Assembly: GCA_028023455.1 (NCBI GenBank)
Contig: JAQFVV010000180.1
Span: 1,242,001-1,306,000 of the forward strand
DNA: 64,000 bases
Source: Epiperipatus broadwayi
Taxonomy: Eukaryota > Onychophora > Udeonychophora > Euonychophora > Peripatidae
Direction of reading: 5' to 3'
Part shown: one piece after another, positions 1 to 10,849 of the stretch
How the letters are laid out: every line of letters starts with the position of its first letter
Position numbering within the stretch: position 1 is the first letter of the stretch
Notes under the pieces: generated by a model
Seen by the model: the letters and a program-made list of their open reading frames with translations, nothing else
Databases searched by the model: none
What the model was told of the DNA's origin: nothing
Program-made: the position numbers and the translations under genes

Positions 1-2040
1 ATTATTTTTCATATTCTTATTTGTGCGTGTGTGCGTCTATTTTGTGCAATTATTATATTTACTTAGTAAACATTCGGTTTTGTAACTATTTCTCAATATA
101 AATTTCAGATGTTGTCATATTCTAAAGAATTGAAGGGATGATTGATTTATCTGTGTGTATTTATCTGCCAGCGTATAATGCTAGATATGTAGAAGAGCTG
201 TGAGAAAGGAAATTATTCTTGATACGTTCTATGTTTGTAGGGATGAAAGATTTTTCCCCTTAGTATATTTTTAAGTATTTTGCCATGAGTAGAGCCTATT
301 TTAGATTGTATACGTACATATTATGAAATGATATTTATGAAGTCAAGTGACATTTTTCCATTGTTTGTTTGGTGATGAGAAAAATTCCACCAATAGTGTA
401 TTTCAGGTTTAAATAAGTTATTGTTGATGTATTAGTTAAAGAGTTTATTCGGTTTTCATGTGCTGGGATTCCTCTTGAATGTCTAGTTTGTATTATCATA
501 AAAATATAGCTCAGTGCAATTCAGTCAGTGGCCGGATAAATAGTTAATTTAAATTCTTTATTGAATATTAGAATAGATATAGTGTTCTATTTGTTGGTTG
601 GTTTATGACATTGTCCGAAATTAAATAATTATTTAATAATTCCTGAATAAATTGATAATGTGTAGAAAAGATTGTTTTCTTTTATCACTGCATGCGATAT
701 AAACACACACGCATAATGTAAATAATATCACAGATATAAGGGTATAATATTGCTAAGTTTATATATCTGAAAATAAACATTATACAGTATATCATGTTAA
801 ATCTGCCATAAGTTAGAAATCATCAAATCATCAAATGATTAGTATTTGTTTCTATTTTTATTTTTGTATGCCTGAAATTGTAGGTATTTAAAGTGATTAT
901 TTAATTAAGATTATTTAAAGCTGCTCTCTTGATAGCCAAGTGTATTCATGTGCTTTATTCCAACAATTGATAGTATATCTTCTTAAAAGTGTATATTGTG
1001 CCCAATAATATAATGTATTATTTATTCAGTGTTGTATTTTGATAAAAATGATTTAGATAGCCTGGATATTCAAAGTCAGAATATTGAGGTATAATTTGTT
1101 TGCTAATTTACGTTTATAAATGTGTCAATAATAAATTATGTAATATATAATGGGGATAATCCTAAATTTCATTAAGTGGATTTGTTTGTAAATTTTAAAA
1201 TTAAGATATAAAAGTCTTATTCTGAACTAATTACATTTAATTAAATCTTAAGTGTAAATAAATGCTTTATTTATTATTCAAAACTGTGTCTTGAGTTGTT
1301 CTTATATGCATTCAAATTCTGGTTTCCACACCTCCACATTTCATACATCTATTACAAAATTAAGTATATTATTTTATGGCTTTGATATTAAATATGGTAA
1401 GGTCTGATAATATTGTTTCCTAGATCCAAACATTACATGAAATATTTTACCACTTGATAAACTTATAAAAGTGTTGCCTAGTTGGTGTATTATTTAGATA
1501 GTGACGTGAAATTAAAAGATACCATATTTCCTTCATTATCTAATTGCTAGCCCAGTAAACATTATTCAATTTATTTCATTATATCTTATTATAATTTAGA
1601 ATTGTAAATTACTGGCTAATATAGTTCTTTAGTCTAACTGATTTTGTATTCCTAGATCAGCATTAATTCAGCTATTTAGATTAGGATGTGCTGAACAATA
1701 GTTATTTAGTGTTATGCTTTTCTATTCTGTCAGACTTATATTTTGTTAGATGGAATAAATAAAACTCTGCTAGCCTTTATCATTTGGTTAATTAATAAAT
1801 AAGGTTTATATTTTATTTGATAATTTATAGTATTTCTTCCTTCATTTATTTATATTCTATATGTTATGAACTTTCTGTAACCTCCCACTGAGCGAAGCTC
1901 TAAGATAAATATAAGTAAAAGAGTCTCAGCATTAATTATGAATCAGATAAAATGATAAATCATTCTATCCATTAATAGAACTGGCGCCTTGGGCATTTAC
2001 TCATATAATGTACATGAGCGGTGATGTGTGAGTGGGTTAC
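1..2040. other. AT-rich unassigned DNA, probably intron
   Basis: I see no ORF of note, no recognisable repeat family and no structured element on either strand. If the receptor gene model is right, this is intron or gene body downstream of the candidate exon at 6123-6183. Confidence 0.5.
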
Positions 2041-2049
2041 AATATATAT

Positions 2050-4150
2050 ATATATGAAGATTTTTATGGGTTGCACATATAAAAGACATATTTTGCGGGT
2101 TCATCTGTGTTAAAAATTTTTTAAATATTAATGTATTGGCATTTCGACTTGATCACACAAGTCATCTACTGGGTGATAAATGATAAAAAGACGGTTGTAG
2201 AGGTACTGCAATTACTGATTTGAAAAAAAAAAAAAACGTTAAAACTCCACCAACAGCAAAAATGTTAAATTAAAATGTTTTTTTTTGTTTTTTTTTAATC
2301 TTTCCAAATAGGAGGGAGTTTGCATGTATCATCTCACTAATTGATACAATCTGGTCTTTTTAATATCTCAATGGCTTCTCTGATTTTACAATGGGAGAGA
2401 TTATCACATCTGGATATGATCCTGGTACTAGAAAAATCAATTTTATGATGTGAATCTATTATATGGAGTGAGAGTGCTACTGCTGATGAGGGTTGTTTAA
2501 TCGGATTAGCATGTTCATCTCTTCTAACACTGATGCAACAGTTGTTCATACCTATGTAAGAAGCTTTATAATTATCACATGAGATTTCATAAACACCATG
2601 AGATGCAACAGGGATTGAATCCTTATGCTTGATTATTATGTTACTGATTTTTTGATGAGTAGAAAATGCTGTATTTATATTATAGCATTTTAATATATAT
2701 CCAATACTGTCTGTGGTTTCTTTTACCTATGGAATATAAATCATAATAGCTGATCTATCTTCTTTTTGTTTCCTATTTTGGACATTTGGGCTTGAATTAA
2801 GGCTTTTAAAATAAATTTATCATTATAACTATTTGCTAATAAAACACTTAATATAATTTATTTCTTCTTTCAGATGTGATTTATCTAAAAGGTTAACTGC
2901 TGTATTTAAAAGAGTTTTGGCTACAGAAGCAATTAGAGTTTGGTGATGATGAGAATGGTAATGTAAATATCTGTCTGTGTGTGTATTCTTTCTGTAAATG
3001 GAAAAAGATAGACTATTTGGTATTTTGTGACTAGTACATCAAGAAAAGGAAGTTTTTCCATCAGACTCTATCTCCATTGTAAAATTGATATGAGAGTGCA
3101 TATTATTTAAATGTAAAAAAATCATCTAATTTATTTTTACCATGTTGCCATATGACAAAAATGTCATCTATGTATCTAAGCCAAATAAGAGGTTTTAAAA
3201 TTGATGATTTTAAAGCATGAGCTTCTATATTTTCCATGAATAAATCACTATTACTCCTCAGATAGATGAGCCCATAGGAATACCAAAAACTTGTCTGTAA
3301 TGCTGTCCATTATACACAAATATGTATTTAAGAAACAATGTCTAATTAAAGCAATAATATGGTTTGGTAAATTGCAGTGTTGCAAAATTACATTTAAAGC
3401 TTCATCAATTAGAATGTTAGTAAACAAAGACACAACATCAAAACCGAGCAGAATATCATTAGCATTAATTTAAAAAATTTTAAAACAGAAATAAAGTGAA
3501 AAGAGTTTTTAATATATGATTTGATAGATGGAATTGTACGTTTAATGAAATCAGATAAATATCTAGCTAGAGAATGAGTTGGAGATCCTATTGCACTTAC
3601 TATTGGTTCAAGGGGGGGATATCTGTTTTGTGAATTTTTGGTAGTCCATAAAATTTTGGACAGACACATGATTTTTCATGAGGGATTATTTTATTTTTTT
3701 ATCTCTTTATCAGTAGGCGATTTATTAATAGTGGCTTTTGTTGTTTTCTCCAAATAAGTAGTATGGTCTCTTTTTGATGGCCTATATGGCCTATATATTT
3801 CATCATTAAGTAAAATTAAAATTTCATTATGGCACATGTCACGATCCATAACAACAGTAGCATTACCTTTATCAGTTGGAAGTACAATTGATTTGTCCGA
3901 TTTTATATTATTTAATGCTTGTCTTTCTTTTTTTGAAATATTATTCTTAGGAAGCTTAGCCTTTTTTAAAATATTGCAAATCTCAGTTCTAGCCAAATCA
4001 GCTGTTGAAGAATCTATTTGATCAATATCTGATTCAACATTACAAACAATTTTCTCAAAAGGTATCCGGGTAGGTGTTAATGCAAAATTAAAACAAACGA
4101 AAAAATTAAAAATCCTAATTAAAACATAATCATCAATCATTATATATCCA
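2050..4150 (-). mobile_element. Penelope-like retroelement, decayed copy A
   Basis: Read on the minus strand from about 4150 to 2050. An N-terminal block (4140-3690) carries SIVLPTDKGNATVVMDRD. A reverse-transcriptase block (3670-3250) carries IVSAIGSPTHSLARYLS, KNSFHF and SLFTNI. The RT active-site segment near 3180-3140 reads RYIDDIFVIWQHG in another frame. A C-terminal GIY-YIG nuclease block (about 2610-2337) carries GVYEISCDNYKASYIG followed by VRRDEH and HHKIDFSSTRI. RT plus a C-terminal GIY-YIG nuclease defines the Penelope-like elements. The GSPLSP-type RT motif is degraded to WAHLSEE, and the coding sequence is spread over several frames with stops, so the copy is dead. The end at about 2050 is a TA-rich 3' region shared in inverted orientation with copy B. 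Confidence 0.85.
2139..2190 (-). ncRNA. Hammerhead-like motif in the 3' region of Penelope copy A
   Basis: On the minus strand the 3' region contains TAGATGA, then a short hairpin CTTG/CAAG with a TGTGAT loop, then TCGAAAT. This resembles a hammerhead core (CUGANGA, stem II, GAAA) with CU changed to UA at the start of the first box. Penelope-like elements are known to carry hammerhead ribozymes in their terminal repeats. The outer stem is poor in this copy, so it is probably inactive. Confidence 0.3.
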
Positions 4151-5255
4151 AATCAAAAAATCGTTTATAATTTATCTAAGAAAGTCCTCTCTACAGATAA
4201 AGTTTCAGTTTTAGAGAAAGGTTTTAATTGTGCATTAATACTTAGCCTGGATATCTTTTGAGAAAATTGTTTGTAATATAGAATCAGCTCATGATAAAAT
4301 AGATTCTTCAACAGCTGATTTGGCTAGAGCTGAGATTTGCAATATTTTAAAAAATGCTAAGCTTCCTAAGAATAATATTTCAAAAAAAAGAAAAAAGAAA
4401 GAGAAGCATTAAATAATATAAAATCGGACAAATCAATTGTTGTACTTCCAGATGATAAAGCTAATGCTACTGTTGTTATGGATCGTGACATGTACTATAA
4501 TAAAATTTTAGTTTTACTTAATGATGAAATATATAAGCCATCAAAAAGAGATCATACTACTTATTTGGAAGCTAGATCAGCTATTATGATTTGTATTCCA
4601 TATGTAAAAGGAACCACAGACAGTATTAGATGTTTATTAAAATGTTATAATATAAATACAGCATTTTCTACTCATCAAAAAATCAGCAACATAATAACCA
4701 AGCCTAAGGATTCAATTCCTTTTGGGTGGGTCTCGTGGTGTTTAAGAAATCTCATGTGATAATTGTAAAGCTTCTTACATAGATATGAGCAACCATCACA
4801 TCTGTGTTAGGAGAGATGAACATGCTAATGTGGTTAAACAACCCTCATCATCATTAGCACTCTCACTCCATACAATAGATTCAGGTCATAAAATTGATTT
4901 TTCTAGTATCAGGATCATATCCAGATGTGATAATCTCTGCCAGTGTAAAATCATAGAAGCCATTGAGATACTAAAAAGAGCAGATTGTATCAATAAGTGA
5001 GATGATACATGCAAATTCCCTCATATTTGGAAATATTTAAAAAAAAAACATATTTCAATTTAACATTTTTGCTATTGGTAGAGTTTTTAACGAGTTTTTT
5101 TTTTCAAATCAGTGATTGCAGCACCTCTACAACCATCTTTCTGACATTTATAACCCAGTAGATGACTTGGGTAATCAAGTCGAAATGTCAGTACAGTAAT
5201 ATTTAAAAAATTTTAATATGGATGCACCTGCAAAATATGTTTTATATATATATTA
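4151..5255 (+). mobile_element. Penelope-like retroelement, internally deleted copy B
   Basis: A plus-strand relative of copy A placed head to head with it. It starts at about 4155 with a segment reading RLYNLSKKV, continues through the LPDDKANATVVMDRDMYYNK block (4440-4500), then jumps at about 4570 straight to the pre-nuclease segment RSAIMICIP. About 1 kb holding the whole reverse transcriptase, which copy A retains between roughly 3740 and 2750, is missing. The nuclease end is partly kept (SYIDMSNHHICVRRDEH, GHKIDFSSIRI; 4760-5000). Its 3' region (5000-5255) matches copy A (2330-2050) in inverted orientation. The two copies differ by many substitutions, so this is not a recent palindromic duplication. 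Confidence 0.82.
5141..5191 (+). ncRNA. Hammerhead-like motif in the 3' region of Penelope copy B
   Basis: The counterpart of the motif in copy A. It reads TAGATGA, a CTTG/CAAG stem-loop and TCGAAAT, and here it is enclosed by a perfect 9-bp outer stem: CTGACATTT at 5141-5149 with AAATGTCAG at 5183-5191. The geometry would fit an open stem III followed by a very short stem I. The first core box departs from CUGANGA, so I regard it as a decayed or variant ribozyme. Confidence 0.35.
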
Positions 5256-5259
5256 TTTT

Positions 5260-6115
5260 TATATACACTTTTTACTAAATATTACTCTGCCTACTATTGC
5301 TTTCATAAAGTGTTAGAACTTACATTTTTTATTTTTATAAATTTGCTAATCTTATTTATCATTCCATTCCAGACTGTATTGCATGTTATTTATTATATAT
5401 AGACCACAATATGTTAAATTTATTCAAACTCTCATATTTGTTACATTATAAGACTGTACAAAAGTAATGTTAAGCAGAAGGAGAGGGGATGTACAGGCCA
5501 CATGTTTATTGCACCAAGTACATAATGTAATTTTGGGTATGAACCAAGGTATACAGAAATATTTAACAGTAAATCATTGATTCCAAATAAATTGTTATAA
5601 TAGATAAAAGTTGAATGATTAAATAAAATTCAAAAATTAATGATTCATTTTAAATATATATAATAATATTAACCAAACGATGATGGATGATGATTTATAA
5701 TATAAGTACAAATTTTCCTTAAAATATTTTATTTTTCAGTATCAATAAAAAATGAAATTCTCAGGCACCAAATCTTCTAACTAGTAAGTTTACTTTTGGA
5801 AAACTTATTGATGCCCGATCATCATCATTTACAAATTATTAATGTCATGCAAGTGCTCCAGTGTTTGCATAATTTCTCAACATCATAGATATTATTAGAA
5901 TATTGTATATTAGTGTCATAATGTTTGATTTAAATTGGATAAGCAAACATAGACTAAATGGATTAGTAAAGACAACTTAACAATTTATTAAGAATTAATA
6001 TATGAAACTGTTGCTTACTAACTTCTAATCATCAATACATATACAAAAATATTAAATTTAATAGTAATAAAATATAATTTTTAATTTAAAGCTCTATAAT
6101 ATCTATAATGATAAG
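5260..6115. other. AT-rich unassigned DNA
   Basis: No coding signal, repeat or structured element recognised on either strand. Confidence 0.5.
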
Positions 6116-6122
6116 ATCTTAC

Positions 6123-6183
6123 CATGTGAAATAATTGAACACTTTTAAACCATGGTTTTTTGCAGATATTGTTCTTTCAAGAT
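6123..6183 (-). CDS. Possible short exon opening the next FN3 domain
   Basis: A 61-bp candidate with acceptor TCTCTCTGCTAATGAAG before 6183 and donor GTAAGAT after 6123. It reads 2 + 19 codons + 2 bases with no stop and enters in phase 1, as the 7297 donor requires (G + AT gives Asp). The peptide LERTISAKNHGLKVFNYFT ends at a split Trp codon, so it could be the A and B strands of a second FN3 domain ending at the conserved Trp. It is shorter than usual and lacks the usual Pro residues. A competing acceptor 19-20 bases upstream (ATTTTTAG) gives a frame that stops after 22 codons. It could therefore be a decayed exon or a chance match. Confidence 0.38.
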
Positions 6184-6344
6184 CTTCATTAGCAGAGAGA
6201 TATTGCCATTATCTAAAAATAATGGCTAAAGGAAATTGAAGATCTCATGATCATTGGTTAGATTGTTTTTTTTGTTATCATTCACTATTTTTCAAGTTTA
6301 GATTTTGCTTTTTTCCCTAGGTTTGTTTGCTTAAAGTTAAACAA

Positions 6345-6790
6345 TTATCTCAATAACATAGGAGAATAAATTCTGTGGTCATAGGAGAATGAAAGTGAAA
6401 TAATGAAATGAATTTTCATGGAAAAATAAAAGTTAAATCATTGCTTGTCAGGGAATGGAAGTTAAACCATAGGCTTAATGCTCATGGAAGAATGAAAGGC
6501 ATACTATGATACTCACAAACAATGAAAGATATACTATTACTTTATGCTTATAGAAGAGTGAAGGATAGAAAGTTAAACCATAAGATTAATGTTCATAAAA
6601 TAATGAAAATTAATTCATGAACTCAGGGCAAACTGGTGAATGAAAATAAAATCATTAATTCAGTTGCTCATAGAAAATAATGATTCAGTGCTCATAGGAG
6701 AATAAAAATAATCTATGGGTTCATTAAATGAAAGCTAACCCATGGACTCATGTTCATAGGAAAATGCCACCACCCACAAAAAAATGAAAG
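6345..6790 (+). repeat. Degenerate minisatellite, units of about 35-45 bp
   Basis: About ten diverged units resembling TCATAGGAGAATGAAAGTTA followed by AACCATRGGCTTAATG recur from 6345 to 6790, for example near 6385, 6480, 6585, 6690 and 6750. Unit length and sequence vary widely, so the array is old. It lies in the 1.1-kb intron between the FN3 exon at 7297 and the candidate exon at 6183. Confidence 0.65.
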
Positions 6791-7296
6791 GTGTATTATA
6801 TTACAACTGTATTTTTAATTTTATAGTCAGATATTTAATATTTGTCTGATCATTCAGAATAACACAGAACCATTAATCCTTAATTAATAATATTTAGATA
6901 TTCATTTATTGACATTAGGCAACAAATGCCAGTTATGATCTGGCTACTTAAAAGAAAAATCTAAACTTGTTTGTAATCTGAAAAAAATTCCAAATGTTAT
7001 TTGGCTCAATCTCAGATCTTATATGCTTAGACAGATATTGCAACATCTTTATCACAGGAAATAGTGACTATCACATTAAGCATGAAGGCATATCGGAATG
7101 TTTAAAATATAGCATTTGCTACAATTTTTATAGTAATTCAAAAGTAATATTTATATAATAAAATGCTATTTCTATTTTAACTGCAATATTTGGCTTTGTT
7201 GCAGATAATTAAGATTAGATTGACTAATTTGTTGCTAATTATATAAATATAAAATTATTTCTGTAAGCAATACACTTAATAAAATTACTATCTTAC

Positions 7297-7451
7297 CATG
7301 TTCTGTTAGATTAATGTGTAAGAGAGTTGAAGCATTTCCCAGTTTATTACTTTCTATGAGGCAGATTGTCTGATTGTTGCTTGTTATATTAGTTATAAAC
7401 CAATAGGAGCTGCTAATATGCCATGACCTTCCTATTAACTCATGACCATTC
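7297..7451 (-). CDS. Fibronectin III exon, second half (phase 2-1)
   Basis: A 155-bp exon with acceptor CATTTTAG before 7451 and donor GTAAGAT after 7297, with no stop in the frame set by the preceding FN3 exon (AG + G gives Arg). Its 51 codons include SSYWFITNITSNNQTIC and ESNKLGNASTLLHINLTE. These match the second half of an FN3 domain: a hydrophobic E strand, the turn normally N-L-T-P-x-T-x-Y, and the F-G hairpin normally A-x-N-x-x-G-x-S. It completes a domain of about 93 residues with the 25.8-kb exon. Several N-glycosylation sequons (NIT, NQT, NAS, NLT) point to an extracellular location. The intron from the previous exon is about 18.4 kb and carries the L1-like LINE, the gypsy remnant and another LINE. 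Confidence 0.75.
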
Positions 7452-7459
7452 CTAAAATG

Positions 7460-8815
7460 AGGAAATAAATCATTTAACTATTATTAAGTTTTAGTAAAGT
7501 ACTATAGTATTTTTACAGAAATAGATATAATTAAAAAATATTGTGCTCTTATTGATTGAAAATTTAATGTTGTGATTTTTTTCCCAAAATTTTTTTATGT
7601 ATACCTTCTGAATTATTATAATGTATTTATAACAACTATTTGTTAGAACTTCCTATAATCAATGATTTCGAATTTAGACTACCAATATAAATTACAAAAA
7701 GAATAATTTATTGAAATATATCAAATTATGGATATAATCTCAGGATTGTAGTAAATGCACGTTTTTACTATAAAATATTAAGGCAAGTAATAATGTGAAT
7801 AATAATAATATTATTCTTTTAGATGGTAGAATGAGAATTTTAAAAAATTATAAACGATAGAAAATGTTATATGCACCAATGATGTATAAAACACTAATCT
7901 GAAATAAAAAACATATAAATAATTGATAGATGTAAATACAATAAAAATATCAATAAAAATAAAAGTCTTGTGTATAAATAGAATTATGGAAATATTATGT
8001 GTGTACTACAGATAAGCATGTCAACAGCTGACAGAAAAATGAAAAGAACCCAATAAAACCATTAGTAGAAAAGGTTATAGTTTAACATTATATATTCATG
8101 ATTACATATATAGCAACAAAGTAGTTTGTCAAAAAATATTAAAGCTTTACACTACATTAAATGAACTTGAAAAAGGGCATAAATATATACAAAACATTTA
8201 TACAATTACTAATAATTGGACATTTAAACATGAATAAAAATTCATATAATGCATGTGCATGTGATGCTTTCTATGTGAGAGATATGTGTATACATGGCTG
8301 AGCATTATAATTAATACATTTCATTTATGAATACACATGTTTTTATCACCTATGCACACACACACATACTTATATATATTATTTTCAACTATTATCAATC
8401 TATTACAGGCTAAAGATAAAAAGCTTGTCATGAACAATTTTAACCAGAGGAGTGAATCTTATTCAATTTAGATATACATCGGAAAATAATTTTTAAACTG
8501 ACTGATTTTTTTAGCTAGCAAAATAAAGACTATTATCCCATTTTGAAACTTTGGAAAAAGCTATTTAAAATATAAATATGTAACTTTGTTAACTAACAAA
8601 TTGATTTAAAATAATATTCCAATATGTATCTAGATTTATTAAGACACTCCTTTAGTTAAAGTTATTCATGACAAACTTCTTTATAATCATAATAAATCTA
8701 ATAAAATTTCTGTTCTTTTATCATATAGTTGAAAGTGGGCATATCAGTTTATATATTGCTGAATGTAAAAGCTAGAGGGAATATGCTATGTCTGAAGGTT
8801 ATATATTTTAACAGT
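7460..8815. other. AT-rich intron with no recognised feature
   Basis: Short ORFs only, with no repeat or structured element I can support. It ends at the first ATG of the LINE ORF1. Confidence 0.5.
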
Positions 8816-8825
8816 TCTATTGGCC

Positions 8826-10849
8826 ATGCCAAAGAAAATAAAGGGGACAATCAATATTACAAGTCCTCAAATAAACAAATCAATTCCTACATTAAAAATT
8901 AAAAAAATATTCATGAGGGGCTGAATCAAAGTCCCCTTAGAACTGCACAAAAGGAAGAGAACTTACTCACAAAGTCTACCATAGCTGTTTCAAACCTAAA
9001 AACAGTACTATCTCTTGGAGAATACACACAAGAACAAACAATTGCTGAACATAATCAAATAAATCCTACATATGCTAATATAATTAAAATAGGATCGATA
9101 CAGCCCACTAACACAAATATAAACTCAACTAAAAATACGATAATTCCAAATATCTCTCAGCACTATGAATGTGCAATCGCTCGTGCAAATGCACCTGATC
9201 TAACAATACTAGAGTTAATAGAACAGGACTCAAGTCAACAAATTAATGATGCACAATCAAACTCTCTACATAACTCCTTCTCCACCGATAATATTACTGA
9301 AGACCAATGCACAAATATAACAAATAATTTCAACACTTCTATCCCAATTAACTTGCTAAAATCACTCGCTAACTACAAACAGCGATAAGAGCATCATTCT
9401 GGCAACTATGGACACAAATTGTTCACTCTACAAGTTTCCTATTGATGCTCTTTGTCAACTTATAAAACAAGAGAATATAGGTGATTGCATAAATCGCATT
9501 TTAACTCAATCCCAATGATAGATACTTAGCAGTTGAGTTCACATCTTGTGCAAAAAGAAATATGTTCAGAAACAATTACAAAACAATAGACAACAAATTA
9601 ATGATTTATATAGATCTCAACAGAACATCCACACTATCAGGAAGAATCAAAAACTGTATTAGGGGAATAGATGAAACCCAACTACAAGAAATATTAACAC
9701 CTTTTGGAAAAATTTCCAAATTCAAATACCTCCTGATGTACAGAACAGGAAACCTCATCCTATCAAACATGGCTATATTTGATCTACAGCTGAGGAAACG
9801 CATAATTCCAACAGATATACCTACAGAAATAAAACACAGGGGGTCTCCAATGATTCTCTCATTCTTAGTAGTCATGCCCCAATGTTTTTACTGTGGACAG
9901 AGATCCCATTTAATCAAAGACTGCATTTTATACATCTGTACAACATGTGAAAACAAAAAGAACAGATAACGCAGATGCAAAGAAAATCATACAAACCCAG
10001 CTGATGAACACCACAATTCTGAAGATCATACTCTACATAATAATATATCAGATCAACACAAACAACAAGATGAGTTCCGAACAGTAGAGAGCAGAACAAA
10101 GAAATATAATTTTCAGCCTACATCTAAAAGTAGACCATACTCCAATTTGAACACAAAAAATCAATCACAACCACATATTAAAGGTCTTCAACTCAGAACC
10201 ACTTATCACAAAACTAAAACTGATGAAACTAGTCATATGGAAGGAAATAACTCACAGAGTTTCACAACAAATTCAAAATCACCTCTCTTCATTAGACAGC
10301 CAATTAACACATACGCCAGCCAAGCCAACAGATCTGTCCAAAAACCTACCATCTTATCATACTTTTTAGAAACTTCATTCCCAAAACAAAAAACCAATCT
10401 CAGCATAAATGCAGCAATAAATCAAGATTCCAACAACATGAAAAATAACTCAAAAGACAAATTTTCAGAACAAAATTCTGAAAATGGAAATCAGTACATT
10501 AGAATCTCTTAATAACGAAAGAAAATCATCCAATATTAACAAAGCTAGCTCAGAGAAAGATAGTATCACTTTGCCACTCACCATTAAAGACAGCAACATC
10601 AGTAATCAGATTTTACAACATAATAATACCACAGAAACAGTTGGAGAGAAAATACGAAAAATTATCTGCTCAAGGCCAAATAGCCCACAAACCAAACCTG
10701 GTTACTCCTCATCTGATTAAGAAATATTAATACCTCAATCTTCCCTTACTAATTACAAAGATAACCTTCAGAATCTTGCCCAATACCTTTCACAAATCGC
10801 TAAAAACCTGCTTGTGGTAAGTAATGGCAAATCCATTGGCAATGAATAA
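8826..10849 (+). pseudogene. LINE ORF1 (RRM-like domain plus CCHC zinc knuckle), disrupted
   Basis: Starts at an ATG reading MPKKIKGTINITSPQ. An in-frame TGA follows about 33 codons later, and a stop at about 9385 and frameshifts break the rest. The 9562-9969 segment holds GIDETQLQEILTPFGKISKF, which looks like the RNP region of an RRM, followed by CFYCGQRSHLIKDC, a C-x2-C-x4-H-x4-C knuckle. A second Cys pair (CTTC) follows before a stop. The tail from 10000 to 10849 is rich in Asn, Ser, Gln and Lys and has no recognisable fold. In the family this protein binds the element RNA. It lies just upstream of ORF2, which begins at about 10842. Confidence 0.72.
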
